A stretch of DNA of 64,000 bases from positions 62,001 to 126,000 of the forward strand of contig NZ_QAGK01000008.1 of assembly GCF_003057885.1 (NCBI RefSeq), given 5' to 3'. Shown one piece after another: positions 7,825-18,112 of the stretch (within the stretch, counting starts at the first letter, position 1; every line of letters begins with the position of its first letter). This DNA is from Oceaniglobus ichthyenteri. Lineage in GTDB: Bacteria; Pseudomonadota; Alphaproteobacteria; Rhodobacterales; Rhodobacteraceae. The position numbers were made by a program, and so were the translations under genes. A model generated the notes under the pieces. The model saw only the letters and a list, made by a program, of their open reading frames with translations, searched no databases and was not told the DNA's origin.

Positions 7825-8658
7825 TCAGGTGCGGCGCGGATCGGCGGGATAGGTGCCGAGCATGGTAATCATATCGGTGAAATGATCCAGCTCTTCAAAG
7901 GCGCGGATCATGTTTTCATCGTCTGGGTGGCCTTCGACCTCGGCATAGAACTGGGTCGCGGTGAAGGCATCGCCGACCATGTAACTTTCAAGTTTGATCA
8001 TGTTGATGCTGTTGGTGGCAAAGCCGCCCATCGCCTTGTAAAGAGCGGCGGGCAGGTTGCGCACGCGAAAAACGAAGGATGTGATCATCTTGCCATCGCC
8101 CCGGCGGGTCAGATCCTCGTCGCGGGCCATGATCAGAAACCGGGTGGTGTTGGTATCGTTATCCTCGATCCGGGGCGCGATGATCGACAGGCCATAGATT
8201 TCGGCGGCCAGCGCCGAGGCCAGTGCGCCCTGGGTCGGATCGCCGCCATCGGCCACGTCACGCGCGGCGCGGGCATTGTCGGGGCTGACCCGTGGCGCGA
8301 TGTCATGGGCGCGCAGGAACCGCCCGCATTGTGGCAAAATCACCACATGGCCATGGGCATCGGTGATCTGATCCAGTTGCGCGCCGGGCAGACCCAACAG
8401 GTTGATATGCACGCGGATGAAATGTTCATCGACGATGTGCAACTGACTGTCGGGCAACAGCGAATGCACATCGGCCACCCGTCCATAGGTCGAATTTTCG
8501 ACCGCGATCATCCCCAGATCGCAGATGCCATTGCGCACAGAATCAACCGCATCCTGAAAACTGTCACAGGGGAACGGGGTGTGGTCGGGCCGGGCTTCGG
8601 CGCAGGCCTGATGGCTGTAGGCGCCAAGTTCGCCCTGAAATGCGATGGATTTGGCCAT
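7825..8658 (-). CDS. pheA: Prephenate dehydratase
   Basis: A 277-residue monofunctional prephenate dehydratase, converting prephenate to phenylpyruvate in phenylalanine synthesis. The catalytic domain starts AFQGELGAYSHQA. The family motif NTTRFLIMARDED lies near 180, and a C-terminal ACT domain with LESYMVGDAFTATQFYAEVEG gives feedback control by phenylalanine. There is no fused chorismate mutase; a separate AroQ-type mutase is encoded at 34435-34731. It heads the unit with the Lin0512 genes. Confidence 0.92.
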   Translation of the reverse strand: MAKSIAFQGELGAYSHQACAEARPDHTPFPCDSFQDAVDSVRNGICDLGMIAVENSTYGRVADVHSLLPDSQLHIVDEHFIRVHINLLGLPGAQLDQITDAHGHVVILPQCGRFLRAHDIAPRVSPDNARAARDVADGGDPTQGALASALAAEIYGLSIIAPRIEDNDTNTTRFLIMARDEDLTRRGDGKMITSFVFRVRNLPAALYKAMGGFATNSINMIKLESYMVGDAFTATQFYAEVEGHPDDENMIRAFEELDHFTDMITMLGTYPADPRRT

Positions 8659-8790
8659 TAAGCCCCCAATTTAAATGCAACGGTTTCGAGTTTTTGCCGA
8701 AAGGGCGTTTGGCCGCGGTTCATATCGCTTGAAACGCGGGGGCGTAAGAGGCTAGAGAGCGTGCAACCGAAGTCAAGAACGGAACGCGAC

Positions 8791-9312
8791 ATGTTCGACA
8801 CAATGACCCTGACTAAAATCGTCAGCGCTTTTTGCGCTTCACTGCTGGTGCTTCTGCTGGGCGGCTGGGTGGCAGAATCCCTGTATCACACCGGTGGTGG
8901 CCACGGGGACGGACATCAGCAGGCCTATGTGATCGACACCGGAGAAGATGAGACCGAGGTGGTCGAGGATGTGCCCGAAGTGCCCTTTGCCGAAGTCTAT
9001 GCCATTGCCTCGGCCAGCGATGGTGAAAAACTGTGGCGCCCCTGTGCCGCCTGTCACAAGCTGGAAGAGGGGGCCAATGGCGTCGGCCCATACCTTTACG
9101 GTGTTGTGGGGCGCGACAAAGGGTCGGTGGATGGGTTCAGCTATTCCAGCACCCTGGCCGAAATGGAAGGCGATTGGACACCAGAAAACCTGAGCGGGTT
9201 CCTGGAAGATCCCAAAGGGTACGCGCCGGGCACCAAAATGGTGTACCGCGGTCTGAAAGACGTGGAAGACCGGGCCAACCTGATTGCCTATCTCGACAGC
9301 ATCGGCGATTGA
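8791..9312 (+). CDS. Membrane-anchored cytochrome c (CycM/c552-like)
   Basis: A 173-residue protein with an N-terminal anchor (residues about 9-26, VSAFCASLLVLLLGGW) that is not followed by a clear cleavage site. An acidic linker (DTGEDETEVVEDVPEVP) precedes the class I cytochrome c domain, with haem attachment site C85-A-A-C88-H89 and axial methionine M150 in GTKMVYRG. It probably shuttles electrons from the bc1 complex to a terminal oxidase in the periplasm, as CycM does in Bradyrhizobium and c552 in Paracoccus. It is divergent from pheA. A T-tailed hairpin follows the stop. Confidence 0.88.
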   Translation: MFDTMTLTKIVSAFCASLLVLLLGGWVAESLYHTGGGHGDGHQQAYVIDTGEDETEVVEDVPEVPFAEVYAIASASDGEKLWRPCAACHKLEEGANGVGPYLYGVVGRDKGSVDGFSYSSTLAEMEGDWTPENLSGFLEDPKGYAPGTKMVYRGLKDVEDRANLIAYLDSIGD

Positions 9313-9337
9313 TCGCGCCTGATCTGGCGTGAAACTG

Positions 9338-9366
9338 GCCGATCCCGCCTTGGGGTCGGCTTTTTT
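9338..9366 (+). terminator. Rho-independent terminator after the cytochrome c gene
   Basis: Stem GCCGATCCC / GGGTCGGC with one bulge and a 6-base loop, then TTTTTT at 9361-9366. It is 25 bases past the cytochrome c stop and before the yejA-like unit, separating the two. Confidence 0.8.
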
Positions 9367-9517
9367 GTGGGCGATCGGATGTTGCGCATTTTTGCCAATC
9401 TGCGCAGGGTGCGTTCACCACAAGTTCACCCAGTTTGATCTTGATCATTCCGGCGCGGTCTTTACCCTTGTTCTTGGATTGCCCACCCTATTCCGTCTGC
9501 CGCAACAGGAGCCTGTA

Positions 9518-11434
9518 ATGCCCCACCGCACCGCACCCCAAGCGATTGCCGTTTTTGCCACTGCGCAATGGCGCGATTTGCGGATGAAATGGGCGGGTGC
9601 GCTTTTGCTTGGGGCGGGATTGGCATTGGGTGGCGCAAGCGCCAAGGCGCAGAGCGACGATGTGAAAATCATCAAGGCCCATGGGTATTCCGATTTGGGC
9701 GGCATGAAATACGGCCCGGATTTCGAACGTTTGGAGTATGTGAACCCCGACGCCCCCAAAGGCGGCGAAATCGCAACTTGGGCGCGTGGCACATTCGACA
9801 GCATGAACGCCTACAGCCGCAAAGGCCGCGCTCATGGGTTTTCGGTCGTGCCCTATGAATCGATCATGACTTCGACCGCCGATGATCCTTATGGGGCGTA
9901 CTGCCTGTTGTGCGAAACGCTGGAATATCCCGAAACTCAGGAATGGGTGATATTCAATCTGCGCCCCGAGGCGCGGTTTTCCGATGGCACACCGCTGACC
10001 GCCGAGGATGTGGCGTTTTCGCACCGTCTTTCGATTGAACAGGGGCTGCCGTCGTTTGCCGCAGCGGTCAAGGCGTTGATCCCCGAGGTTGAGGTGTTGG
10101 GCCCGCACCGGGTGAAATTCATCTTCAACCCCGATGTGCCGCGCAAGGGGCTGATCGGGCAGGCGGGGGCGGCCACGGTATTTCAGAAAAAATGGTACGA
10201 AGAGACCGGCGCGCGGCTGGATGAAAGTCGGCTGGAAACCTCGCCGGGGTCCGGCCCCTATGTGGTGGACGAGGTTGAGGTAAACCGCCGCATCACCCTG
10301 AAACGCAATCCCGAATATTGGGGCGCCGATCTGCCGATCAATATCGGGCGCCATAACTTTGATACCATGCGGGTTGAGTTTTTTGCCGACAGCAACGCCG
10401 CGTTGGAGGGGTTCAAGGCCGGGGCTTACACATTCCGTCAGGAAACCAGTTCACTCACCTGGGCAACGCAATATGATTTTCCGGCGGTTGCGCGCGGCAC
10501 AATCGTGAAAACCGAGCTGGCCAATGGTGTCTTGCCACCGGCCACGGGGTTTGTGTTCAACCTCAGGCTCGATAAATTCAAGGATGTGCGGGTGCGCCGG
10601 GCCCTTGGCATGATGTTCAATTTCACTTGGACCAATGACACCTTGCAATATGGCCTGTTTGCCCATCGCACATCGTTTTGGGAGAATTCGCCTTTGGCGG
10701 CGACGGGCCTGCCCGAAGGGCGCGAATTGGACTATCTGCAATCGCTGGGCGATGCGATTGACCCTACGATCCTGACGACCGATGTGCCGGTGCCCGATCC
10801 CGGCGGCAGCCGTCAGTTGGACCGGGGCAATCTGCGCGCCGCGCTGGCCCTGTTGCAAGAGGCCGGATACAGCCCCGGCGATGATGGAGTGTTGCGCCGG
10901 GATGGTGTGGCGCTGTCGGTGGAATTATTGGAAAGTAATCCCAGCTTTGATCGGATTTTCATTCCCTATGTCGATAATTTGAAACGGCTTGGGGTGGATG
11001 CGAAATACAACCGGATCGACGATGCGCAATATACCGCGCGCAACCGCGATGGTGATTTCGATATGATCTATGATTTCTATCGCAACGGTCTGGAAGAGGG
11101 CCTGGGCATATCGCAACGGTTCGGATGCGAGGATGCGCTGAATTCGGTATTCAACCCCGCCGCCTATTGCGATCCGGCGGTAGACAAGTTGATCGAAGCG
11201 GTGATCAAGGCCGAAAGCCTGGAAGACATGCAAGCCGCGGTGCGCGCCATTGACCGGATTTTGCGCCATGCCTATTTCATGGTGCCAACCTGGTATAATG
11301 ACAGCTATTGGGTGGCCTATTACGACATGTTCGAACATCCCGAAACCCTGCCGCCCTATGATCTGGGGCATCTGGATTTCTGGTGGTACAACGCCGACAA
11401 GGCCGCCGCCTTGCGGGCCTCTGGGGCGCTCTAA
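9518..11434 (+). CDS. yejA: Periplasmic peptide/microcin C-type solute-binding protein (YejA-like)
   Basis: A 638-residue family 5 extracellular binding protein. A 22-residue N-terminal extension precedes MKWAGALLLGAGLALGGASA, a signal peptide likely cut after AKA. AGGAG before ATG 9518 supports the longer start; an alternative is ATG 9584. The mature part opens with HGYSDLGGMKYGPDFERLEYVNPDAPKGG and contains NLRPEARFSDGTPLTAEDV, the SBP_bac_5 signature. It heads a four-gene operon with two permeases and a dual ATPase. YejABEF in enterobacteria imports microcin C and other peptides. Confidence 0.9.
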   Translation: MPHRTAPQAIAVFATAQWRDLRMKWAGALLLGAGLALGGASAKAQSDDVKIIKAHGYSDLGGMKYGPDFERLEYVNPDAPKGGEIATWARGTFDSMNAYSRKGRAHGFSVVPYESIMTSTADDPYGAYCLLCETLEYPETQEWVIFNLRPEARFSDGTPLTAEDVAFSHRLSIEQGLPSFAAAVKALIPEVEVLGPHRVKFIFNPDVPRKGLIGQAGAATVFQKKWYEETGARLDESRLETSPGSGPYVVDEVEVNRRITLKRNPEYWGADLPINIGRHNFDTMRVEFFADSNAALEGFKAGAYTFRQETSSLTWATQYDFPAVARGTIVKTELANGVLPPATGFVFNLRLDKFKDVRVRRALGMMFNFTWTNDTLQYGLFAHRTSFWENSPLAATGLPEGRELDYLQSLGDAIDPTILTTDVPVPDPGGSRQLDRGNLRAALALLQEAGYSPGDDGVLRRDGVALSVELLESNPSFDRIFIPYVDNLKRLGVDAKYNRIDDAQYTARNRDGDFDMIYDFYRNGLEEGLGISQRFGCEDALNSVFNPAAYCDPAVDKLIEAVIKAESLEDMQAAVRAIDRILRHAYFMVPTWYNDSYWVAYYDMFEHPETLPPYDLGHLDFWWYNADKAAALRASGAL

Positions 11435-11440
11435 CCGATT

Positions 11441-12520
11441 ATGGGCGCTTACATTCTTCGCAGATTGTTGTTGATCATTCCCACCTTGCTCGGGATCATG
11501 ATTGTCAACTTTACCCTGACGCAATTCGTGCCCGGCGGCCCGATCGAACAGATCATCGCCGGAATCGAGGGCGATGGCGATGTGTTTGCCGGTATTTCCG
11601 GCGGTTCGGGCGATGCGGCGGCACCCGGCGGGTCGGATGATTATGTCGGCTCACGCGGGTTGCCGCCCGAGTTTATCGAACAGTTAGAGCGTGAGTTCGG
11701 GTTCGATAAACCCCCGCTTGAGCGGTTTCTGAGCATGATGTGGAATTACATCCGCTTTGATTTTGGCGAAAGTTACTTTCGCTCAATCTCGGTCATGGAT
11801 CTGGTGTTGGAAAAAATGCCGGTGTCGATCACCCTTGGGTTATGGTCCACCGTCATTGCCTATCTCGTGTCGATTCCGCTGGGCATTCGCAAGGCGGTGA
11901 AAGACGGCAGCCGGTTTGATACCTGGACAAGTGCGCTGATCATTGTGGCCTATGCGATTCCGGGGTTTTTGTTTGCGATCCTGCTGTTGGTATTATTCGC
12001 GGGCGGGTCGTATTTTCAGATCTTCCCGTTGCGTGGCCTGACCAGCGATAATTTTGACGACCTGAGCGTTTTGGGAAAAATCGCCGATTATGCCTGGCAC
12101 ATCGCCTTGCCTGTGACCGCCAGTACGATTTCGGCCTTTGCCACCCTGACCCTGCTGACCAAAAACAGCTTTCTCGATGAGATCAAAAAACAATATGTGA
12201 TCACGGCCAAGGCCAAGGGATTGTCGGAATCCCAGGTGCTCTATGGGCATATCTTTCGCAACGCGATGCTGATCGTGATTGCCGGGTTTCCGGCGGTGTT
12301 TATCGGGGTGTTTTTCGGTGGCAGTCTGATCATCGAAACCATCTTTTCTCTGGATGGCTTGGGCCGCTTGGGGTTTGAGGCCGCCGTGGCGCGGGATTAT
12401 CCGGTGATCTTTGGTACGCTGTTTTTCTTTGGCCTGATCGGTCTGGTGGTCGGGATTTTATCTGATCTGATGTATGTTATCGTCGATCCAAGGATCGATT
12501 TTGATCGGCGCGAGGGATAG
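11441..12520 (+). CDS. yejB: ABC transporter permease YejB
   Basis: A 359-residue inner-membrane permease with about six helices. The N-terminus [20 protein letters not shown] is followed by a long periplasmic loop with the Gly/Asp-rich insert and [19 protein letters not shown] seen in YejB. The EAA cytoplasmic loop is present as [20 protein letters not shown]. It starts 6 bases after yejA and is followed after 3 bases by yejE, so this is a tight operon. Confidence 0.9.
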   Translation: MGAYILRRLLLIIPTLLGIMIVNFTLTQFVPGGPIEQIIAGIEGDGDVFAGISGGSGDAAAPGGSDDYVGSRGLPPEFIEQLEREFGFDKPPLERFLSMMWNYIRFDFGESYFRSISVMDLVLEKMPVSITLGLWSTVIAYLVSIPLGIRKAVKDGSRFDTWTSALIIVAYAIPGFLFAILLLVLFAGGSYFQIFPLRGLTSDNFDDLSVLGKIADYAWHIALPVTASTISAFATLTLLTKNSFLDEIKKQYVITAKAKGLSESQVLYGHIFRNAMLIVIAGFPAVFIGVFFGGSLIIETIFSLDGLGRLGFEAAVARDYPVIFGTLFFFGLIGLVVGILSDLMYVIVDPRIDFDRREG

Positions 12521-12523
12521 GAT

Positions 12524-13714
12524 ATGTCGTTGAATCCCCAAACCCCCGCCCCGATGCCCAGCCCCGGCCAAGACGCGCCGATGCCGGTTGTTCCCGCGCG
12601 CAAACGGGCGTTTTTGTCGCCGCTGAACCAACGCCGCTGGCGCAATTTCAAACGCAATCGACGCGCCTTGGTCAGCCTGTGGATTTTCAGCGTCATCTTT
12701 GTGCTGTCGCTGTTTGCCGAATTCATCGCCAATGACAAACCGATGTTGGTGCAATATCGGGGCGAATATTTCACGCCCGTGTTCAACTTTTACCCCGAAA
12801 CCGCATTCGGTGGCGATTTTCAAACCGAGGCGGTCTACGGCGACCCCGAAGTGCGCTGTTTGATCCGCACCGGCGGGTTGGAAGACTGTTTCGACGACCC
12901 CGATGGGTTGATCGCAAAAGTCGATGCTGGTGAAACGCTGGATGGCGATTTCGCCAAAGGCTGGATGCTGTGGCCGCCGATCCCTTATTCCTATGATACG
13001 ATCAACGATATTGGCGGCGCAGCCCCGTCCGCGCCCGACGGCGACCATCTGTTGGGCACCGATGATACCGCGCGCGATGTGGCGGCGCGGGTGATTTACG
13101 GGTTCCGCCTGTCGATTCTGTTCACCCTGATCGTCACGGTTCTGACCAGCCTGCTGGGTGTTCTGGCCGGCGCGGTTCAGGGGTATTTTGGCGGCTGGAC
13201 CGATCTGATTTTTCAGCGGTTTCTGGAAATCTGGACCAGCACGCCCAGCCTTTACATCATCATCATCCTGTTTGCGATTCTGGGGCGCAGTTTCTGGTTA
13301 CTGGTATTTGTAACGGTTCTGTTTGGCTGGCCCGCCCTTGTCGGCGTGGTGCGCGCCGAATTTCTGCGCGCGCGCAATTTTGAATATGTGCGCGCGGCCA
13401 AGGCATTGGGGGTCAGCAATTGGACCATCATGTTCCGCCATATGTTGCCCAACGCCATGGTCGCCACCGTCACCATGCTGCCGTTTATCATCACCGGCAC
13501 CATCGCCACCCTCGCCAGTCTTGATTTTCTGGGCTTTGGCCTGCCATCCTCGGCCCCGTCGCTGGGCGAACTGACGTTGCAGGCAAAACAGAATCTTCAG
13601 GCGCCCTGGCTGGGATTTACCGCATTTTTCACCTTTGCGATCATGCTGTCGCTGCTGGTGTTCATATTCGAAGGCATCCGCGATGCGTTTGATCCAAGGA
13701 AAACGTTTCAGTGA
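12524..13714 (+). CDS. yejE: ABC transporter permease YejE
   Basis: A 396-residue permease. A proline-rich cytoplasmic N-terminus (QTPAPMPSPGQDAPMPVVP) leads into NQRRWRNFKRNRRALVSLWI, the OppC-like N domain, with about six helices overall. HLLGTDDTARDVAARVIYG and the EAA loop AAKALGVSNWTIMFRHMLPN are diagnostic of the OppC/YejE group. It ends [13 protein letters not shown]. The stop overlaps the GTG start of yejF (GTGA). Confidence 0.9.
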   Translation: MSLNPQTPAPMPSPGQDAPMPVVPARKRAFLSPLNQRRWRNFKRNRRALVSLWIFSVIFVLSLFAEFIANDKPMLVQYRGEYFTPVFNFYPETAFGGDFQTEAVYGDPEVRCLIRTGGLEDCFDDPDGLIAKVDAGETLDGDFAKGWMLWPPIPYSYDTINDIGGAAPSAPDGDHLLGTDDTARDVAARVIYGFRLSILFTLIVTVLTSLLGVLAGAVQGYFGGWTDLIFQRFLEIWTSTPSLYIIIILFAILGRSFWLLVFVTVLFGWPALVGVVRAEFLRARNFEYVRAAKALGVSNWTIMFRHMLPNAMVATVTMLPFIITGTIATLASLDFLGFGLPSSAPSLGELTLQAKQNLQAPWLGFTAFFTFAIMLSLLVFIFEGIRDAFDPRKTFQ

Positions 13715-15309
13715 CCACGGTTCTTGAAGTCAGCAATCTGAACGTATCGTTCCGTCAGGACGGGGCCGAAACCCATGCGGTGCGCGGCGTGTCGTTTTAC
13801 GTGAACAAGGGCGAAACCGTTGCCATCGTTGGCGAATCCGGATCGGGCAAATCGGTCACGGCGCTGTCCACCGTTTCCCTTTTGGGCGATTCGGCGCGTG
13901 TTACCGGATCAATCACTTATCTCGGGGCTGAAATGATCGGGGCCTCGGAAAAAGAGCTGCGCCGGGTACGGGGCAACGATATCAGCTTTATATTTCAAGA
14001 GCCGATGACATCGCTGAACCCGCTGCATACGCTGGAAAAACAGCTTTCCGAATCGATCATGCTGCATCAGGGGCTTGAGGGTGCGGCGGTGCGCGACAAG
14101 ATCATCGAGTTGATGCATCAGGTCGGCATCAACGATCCTGAAACGCGGCTGGGGGCCTATCCGCACCAATTGTCGGGCGGGCAACGCCAGCGGGTGATGA
14201 TCGCCATGGCGCTGGCCAACGGCCCGGAATTGCTGATCGCGGATGAACCGACCACCGCTTTAGACGTAACGATTCAGGCGCAGATTTTGGAACTGTTGGC
14301 CGAGTTGAAGCGCGACAAGGGGTTGTCGATGCTGTTTATCACCCATGACCTGGGCATCGTGCGCAAAATCGCCGACCGGGTCTGTGTGATGAAAGACGGG
14401 CAAATTGTCGAACACGGGCCGACCGCCGAAATCTTTGGCAATCCTCAACACGCCTATACCAAGATGTTGCTTGGCGCCGAAAGCACGGGGGTGCCCGCAC
14501 CAGTGCCCGAAGACGCCAAAGAAATCGTGCGCACCGACAAGTTGCGCATCTGGTTTCCGATTCAACGGGGGCTGTTGAAACGCACCGTTGGCCACGTCAA
14601 GGCGGTGAATGCGGCATCCCTTGCGGTGCGGCAAGGTGAAACCGTGGGTATTGTCGGCGAATCGGGGTCGGGCAAAACCACGCTTGCCTTGGCGATCATG
14701 CGGTTGATCGCATCACAAGGGCCGATCGTGTTCATGGGCCGCGATGTTCAGGGGTTGCAGGGCCGCGATATGCGCCCGTTGCGCAGCGCGATGCAGATCG
14801 TGTTTCAAGATCCCTATGGCTCACTGTCCCCACGGATGACGGTTGAGGAAATCATCGCCGAAGGATTAACCATTCACGGCACCCGCGATGGCCAGGATAA
14901 ACGCACCATGGTGGCCGGTATCATGGCCGAAGTCGGGTTGGACCCGGCCACGATGCACCGCTATCCCCACGAATTTTCTGGCGGGCAACGGCAGCGTATC
15001 GCGATTGCCCGGGCGATGATTCTGCGGCCGATTCTGGTGGTGCTCGACGAACCGACAAGCGCGCTGGACATGACCGTTCAGGTGCAGATCGTGCAATTGC
15101 TGCGCGATTTACAGCAGCGGTATCAACTGGCCTATCTGTTCATTTCACATGATCTGAAAGTGGTGCGCGCCCTCAGTCACAAAGTGATGGTGATGAAACA
15201 GGGGGATGTGGTGGAACAGGGCGAGGCGGCCCAAGTGTTCGAACGTCCGCGCACGGATTACACCCGCGCCCTGTTGGCCGCGGCGTTAGATCATACCACC
15301 GACGCTTGA
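13711..15309 (+). CDS. yejF: ABC transporter ATP-binding protein YejF (two nucleotide-binding domains)
   Basis: A 532-residue fused double ATPase. The first domain has Walker A GESGSGKS near residue 41, signature LSGGQRQRV and Walker [13 protein letters not shown]. The second has GESGSGKT near residues 317-324, FSGGQRQRI and [12 protein letters not shown]. Each domain alone resembles OppD or OppF. It starts with GTG overlapping the yejE stop. A weak GC hairpin CGGGCC/GGCCCG (15311-15332) without a U-tract follows. It energises peptide import with the neighbouring permeases. Confidence 0.92.
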   Translation: MTTVLEVSNLNVSFRQDGAETHAVRGVSFYVNKGETVAIVGESGSGKSVTALSTVSLLGDSARVTGSITYLGAEMIGASEKELRRVRGNDISFIFQEPMTSLNPLHTLEKQLSESIMLHQGLEGAAVRDKIIELMHQVGINDPETRLGAYPHQLSGGQRQRVMIAMALANGPELLIADEPTTALDVTIQAQILELLAELKRDKGLSMLFITHDLGIVRKIADRVCVMKDGQIVEHGPTAEIFGNPQHAYTKMLLGAESTGVPAPVPEDAKEIVRTDKLRIWFPIQRGLLKRTVGHVKAVNAASLAVRQGETVGIVGESGSGKTTLALAIMRLIASQGPIVFMGRDVQGLQGRDMRPLRSAMQIVFQDPYGSLSPRMTVEEIIAEGLTIHGTRDGQDKRTMVAGIMAEVGLDPATMHRYPHEFSGGQRQRIAIARAMILRPILVVLDEPTSALDMTVQVQIVQLLRDLQQRYQLAYLFISHDLKVVRALSHKVMVMKQGDVVEQGEAAQVFERPRTDYTRALLAAALDHTTDA

Positions 15310-15342
15310 TCGGGCCTTATGGCCGGGGCCCGCCGAAATCTA

Positions 15343-16713
15343 TCAGCTAGGCCCAAGTGTTGTGCAGGAAATGCGCCGCGCCTCAAGTCGGCGACAGGCC
15401 AGCGCGGCCATGTCTTCGGTCATGCCGACAAAGTTCGCCTCGTATTTGCCCTGACGCACGGCGACCTTGCGCAATGCCTCTTCCAATGTGCCGGATTCGA
15501 CCAGGGCAGTTTTCAGCAAGACACGCTCGGCCTCGTATTTCGAGGTGTATTTGCCGACGTTGATCCCATAATGGCGCCCCCCCGATGTGGAAACGCGCGT
15601 CACCACCTCAAGTTTGAGAGCGTTTGGCGTGCTGTCCATTTCCACCAACCCATCGGGGCGCGGCGGTGGAACGGGGGCCGCGGCAAGGGTGAATGTGTCA
15701 GGCGACGGGTCGGCGCGGGTGACCTCGTCTGTGGGTTTTGCCAGGCCCGCAACCAAAACCGGCGCGTTGGCCAAGGGGCGGTGGCGCGGCATCAGGGATT
15801 TGTTAGGTGCCAGAACCAGACGAATCGTTTTGCCTTTCAGGCTTGGATCATCATTGGGCGTGTCGGTCACATATTGTGCCTCGGCGGGCTTTTTGATCGG
15901 GGCATTGCTGGGCGCGCGTTTGAATCCAAGATCCAGAAGTTCGGCAACCTTGGCGTTGCGCGCCGCACTGGAGCGGCCGCCAAACACGGTGGCGATCACC
16001 CGTTCATTGCCGCGCACCGCCGAGGCCACAAGGTTGAAACCTGCCGCGCTGGTATATCCGGTCTTGATGCCGTCGGCGCCCTTATAGGCGCTGAGCAGAC
16101 GGCGGTTGGTGTTGCTGACCGTGCGGATGCCCGCGTCTTCGGATTGGCGCGAGAACAGGTTATAGTATTGCGGATAATCAAACAGCAGCCGTCGCCCCAG
16201 GGTCGTCATATCGCGCGCCGTTGACAGGTGGCCCGATTCGGTCAGCCCGTGGGCGTTTTTGAACGTGGTGCGCGACATGCCCAATGCGGCGGCGGTGCGG
16301 GTCATGCGCCGGGCAAACGCCGCCTCGGAACCGGAAATCGCAATGCCGATGGCGGTGGCCGCGTCGTTTGCCGATTTGATTGCAGCCGCCCGAATAAGAT
16401 AACGCATGGCGATCCGCTGACCCGATTTCAGGCCCAGTTTCGAAGGCGGTTCGGCGGCGGCGTGTTTGGTGATTCTCACCTGCGTATCCAGCGAAATCTC
16501 GCCCTTTTTGATCGCTTCGAAGGCGATGTAGAGCGTCATCATCTTGGTTAACGACGCCGGATGCAATCGGGTGTCGGCATTGCGCGAATGCAATACCTCG
16601 CCCGTGCGCGCATCAATCACCATCGCAGCATAGGGTGCGGCCCGCACCATTGCTGGCATGAACATGATGAAAAGGGTCGTGACGAAAATTCCTGCTTGGG
16701 CAAGAGCCCTCAT
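15343..16713 (-). CDS. D-alanyl-D-alanine carboxypeptidase (DacF/PBP5-like) with C-terminal SPOR domain
   Basis: A 456-residue periplasmic penicillin-binding protein that trims the terminal D-Ala from peptidoglycan pentapeptides. A signal sequence (about residues 1-25, MVRA cleavage) precedes the peptidase S11 domain with SxxK at S54-L-T-K57, SxN at S114-A-N116 and K217-T-G219. The last 75 residues (HYGINVGKYTSKYEAERVLL) form a SPOR peptidoglycan-binding domain, which targets septal glycan. An in-frame GTG at 16725 is an alternative start with an AAGG box. It is transcribed alone, convergent with yejF. Confidence 0.88.
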   Translation of the reverse strand: MRALAQAGIFVTTLFIMFMPAMVRAAPYAAMVIDARTGEVLHSRNADTRLHPASLTKMMTLYIAFEAIKKGEISLDTQVRITKHAAAEPPSKLGLKSGQRIAMRYLIRAAAIKSANDAATAIGIAISGSEAAFARRMTRTAAALGMSRTTFKNAHGLTESGHLSTARDMTTLGRRLLFDYPQYYNLFSRQSEDAGIRTVSNTNRRLLSAYKGADGIKTGYTSAAGFNLVASAVRGNERVIATVFGGRSSAARNAKVAELLDLGFKRAPSNAPIKKPAEAQYVTDTPNDDPSLKGKTIRLVLAPNKSLMPRHRPLANAPVLVAGLAKPTDEVTRADPSPDTFTLAAAPVPPPRPDGLVEMDSTPNALKLEVVTRVSTSGGRHYGINVGKYTSKYEAERVLLKTALVESGTLEEALRKVAVRQGKYEANFVGMTEDMAALACRRLEARRISCTTLGPS

Positions 16714-16928
16714 TCGTGTTCCCACGGTTCACTGCCTTCTACTGCCTCATGCGGCCAGATCTAACGCCCGGTCCGTCAATATTAAAAAGCTAGCATAGAA
16801 CGCATGCTCATAAAACACCTTTATTTCAGTAACTTTTGAGTCACAGTTCATGTGCTGCATCAATATGTTGCGGTGATTCCGGGGCGACTCGGCAATATAT
16901 CAGGGTTGGTGCAACACCGTGTGGGTTG

Positions 16929-17633
16929 TCAGTCAATCAACCTATGGGCGAGTTTGACAACCTGACCGATTCCCTGAACCGCGTGAAACCGTGCATGGTT
17001 TTCTGGTGGGTCGGCCTGTTCCAGTTCCCAGATCACACCATGGGGCACATGTACACCCCAGGCCCCCAGTTCCAGCACCGGCAGGACATCGGATTTCATC
17101 GAATTGCCGACCATCATCGTGCGCATGGCGCCTTCGGTGTGGCGCGCAAAAATCGCATCATAAGCGGCGGGGGTTTTGTGCGATACGATCTCAACCCCGT
17201 CAAACAGATCGCCCAGGCCCGATTGGGCAAGCTTGCGTTCCTGATCCAACAAATCGCCCTTGGTGATCACCAGCAGCCTGAAATCCGGGGCAAGGGTGCG
17301 CACCGTCTGTTCCACCTCGGGCAACAGATCGATGGGGTGGCGCAGCATTTCTTGTCCGGCTTCGATCAATTCGCGAATCACCGGCGCGGGCACCTTTTCC
17401 TCGGTCACTTCGATCGCGGTTTCGATCATCGACAGCACAAAACCTTTGATCCCGAAACCGTACTGCCCCAGATTGCGCCGCTCGGCCGCGAGCATCCGTT
17501 GTTCAAGGTGATCGCGCGGCGCATAATCGGCCAAGAGCGCGGCAAACCGATCCTGGGTGAGACGAAAGAATGTTTCGTTGTGCCAAAGTGTGTCGTCGGC
17601 ATCAAAGGCAATTGTGGTCAGCGGTCGTGTCAT
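16929..17633 (-). CDS. HAD-superfamily hydrolase
   Basis: A 234-residue protein with HAD motif I FDADDTLWHNE (residues 10-20), motif II VITKGD near 122, a lysine in SHKTP and motif IV VGNSMKSDVLP. The motif I acid pair D11/D13 suggests a phosphatase. The insert AERRNLGQYGFGIKGFVLSMIE suggests the YfnB/PhnX-like C1-cap group. The substrate is unknown. It is divergent from clpS. The 215 bases upstream of dacF, which this gene faces tail to head, contain no other gene. Confidence 0.82.
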   Translation of the reverse strand: MTRPLTTIAFDADDTLWHNETFFRLTQDRFAALLADYAPRDHLEQRMLAAERRNLGQYGFGIKGFVLSMIETAIEVTEEKVPAPVIRELIEAGQEMLRHPIDLLPEVEQTVRTLAPDFRLLVITKGDLLDQERKLAQSGLGDLFDGVEIVSHKTPAAYDAIFARHTEGAMRTMMVGNSMKSDVLPVLELGAWGVHVPHGVIWELEQADPPENHARFHAVQGIGQVVKLAHRLID

Positions 17634-17752
17634 ATGGTGCCTTTATCACAGATTCGGCGCTCAGACGCGCCGCCCCCCTTTTCACACGGTTCACAGACCT
17701 TATATAGTCATGCTGACCCATCCCCTATTGCCGACTGGCCTGGAGTTGCGAC

Positions 17753-18094
17753 GTGAGAGCATATCCCATCATGATGTCGGACAAGGATGCGCCCGATGAC
17801 GGAGATACGGGTGTCATCCTTGAAACCCGCAAGAAAACCCAACGCCCACCTTTATATAAGGTGATGTTGCTGAATGACGATTTCACACCGATGGAATTTG
17901 TCGTGCATGTGCTTGAACGATTCTTTGGCATGAACCACGCCCAATCGTTCGAACTGATGCTGACGGTTCACAAGAAAGGCCTGGCCGTGGTCGGGGTGTT
18001 TTCGTTTGAAGTGGCCGAAACCAAAGTGGCGCAGGTGATGGATTTCGCCCGCAGGCATCAGCACCCGTTGCAATGCACAATGGAAAAGGAATAG
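17753..18094 (+). CDS. clpS: ATP-dependent Clp protease adaptor ClpS
   Basis: A 113-residue N-end-rule adaptor that delivers substrates to ClpAP. The core [20 protein letters not shown], then [21 protein letters not shown] and ending [16 protein letters not shown], matches the family, with the [11 protein letters not shown] face that binds N-degrons. GTG 17753 has GGAG 7 bases upstream and yields [15 protein letters not shown] 17771 or 17774 are alternatives within the disordered acidic N-tail. clpA is not adjacent. Confidence 0.92.
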   Translation: MRAYPIMMSDKDAPDDGDTGVILETRKKTQRPPLYKVMLLNDDFTPMEFVVHVLERFFGMNHAQSFELMLTVHKKGLAVVGVFSFEVAETKVAQVMDFARRHQHPLQCTMEKE

Positions 18095-18112
18095 GGCCGC
18101 AGCGCCCAAACC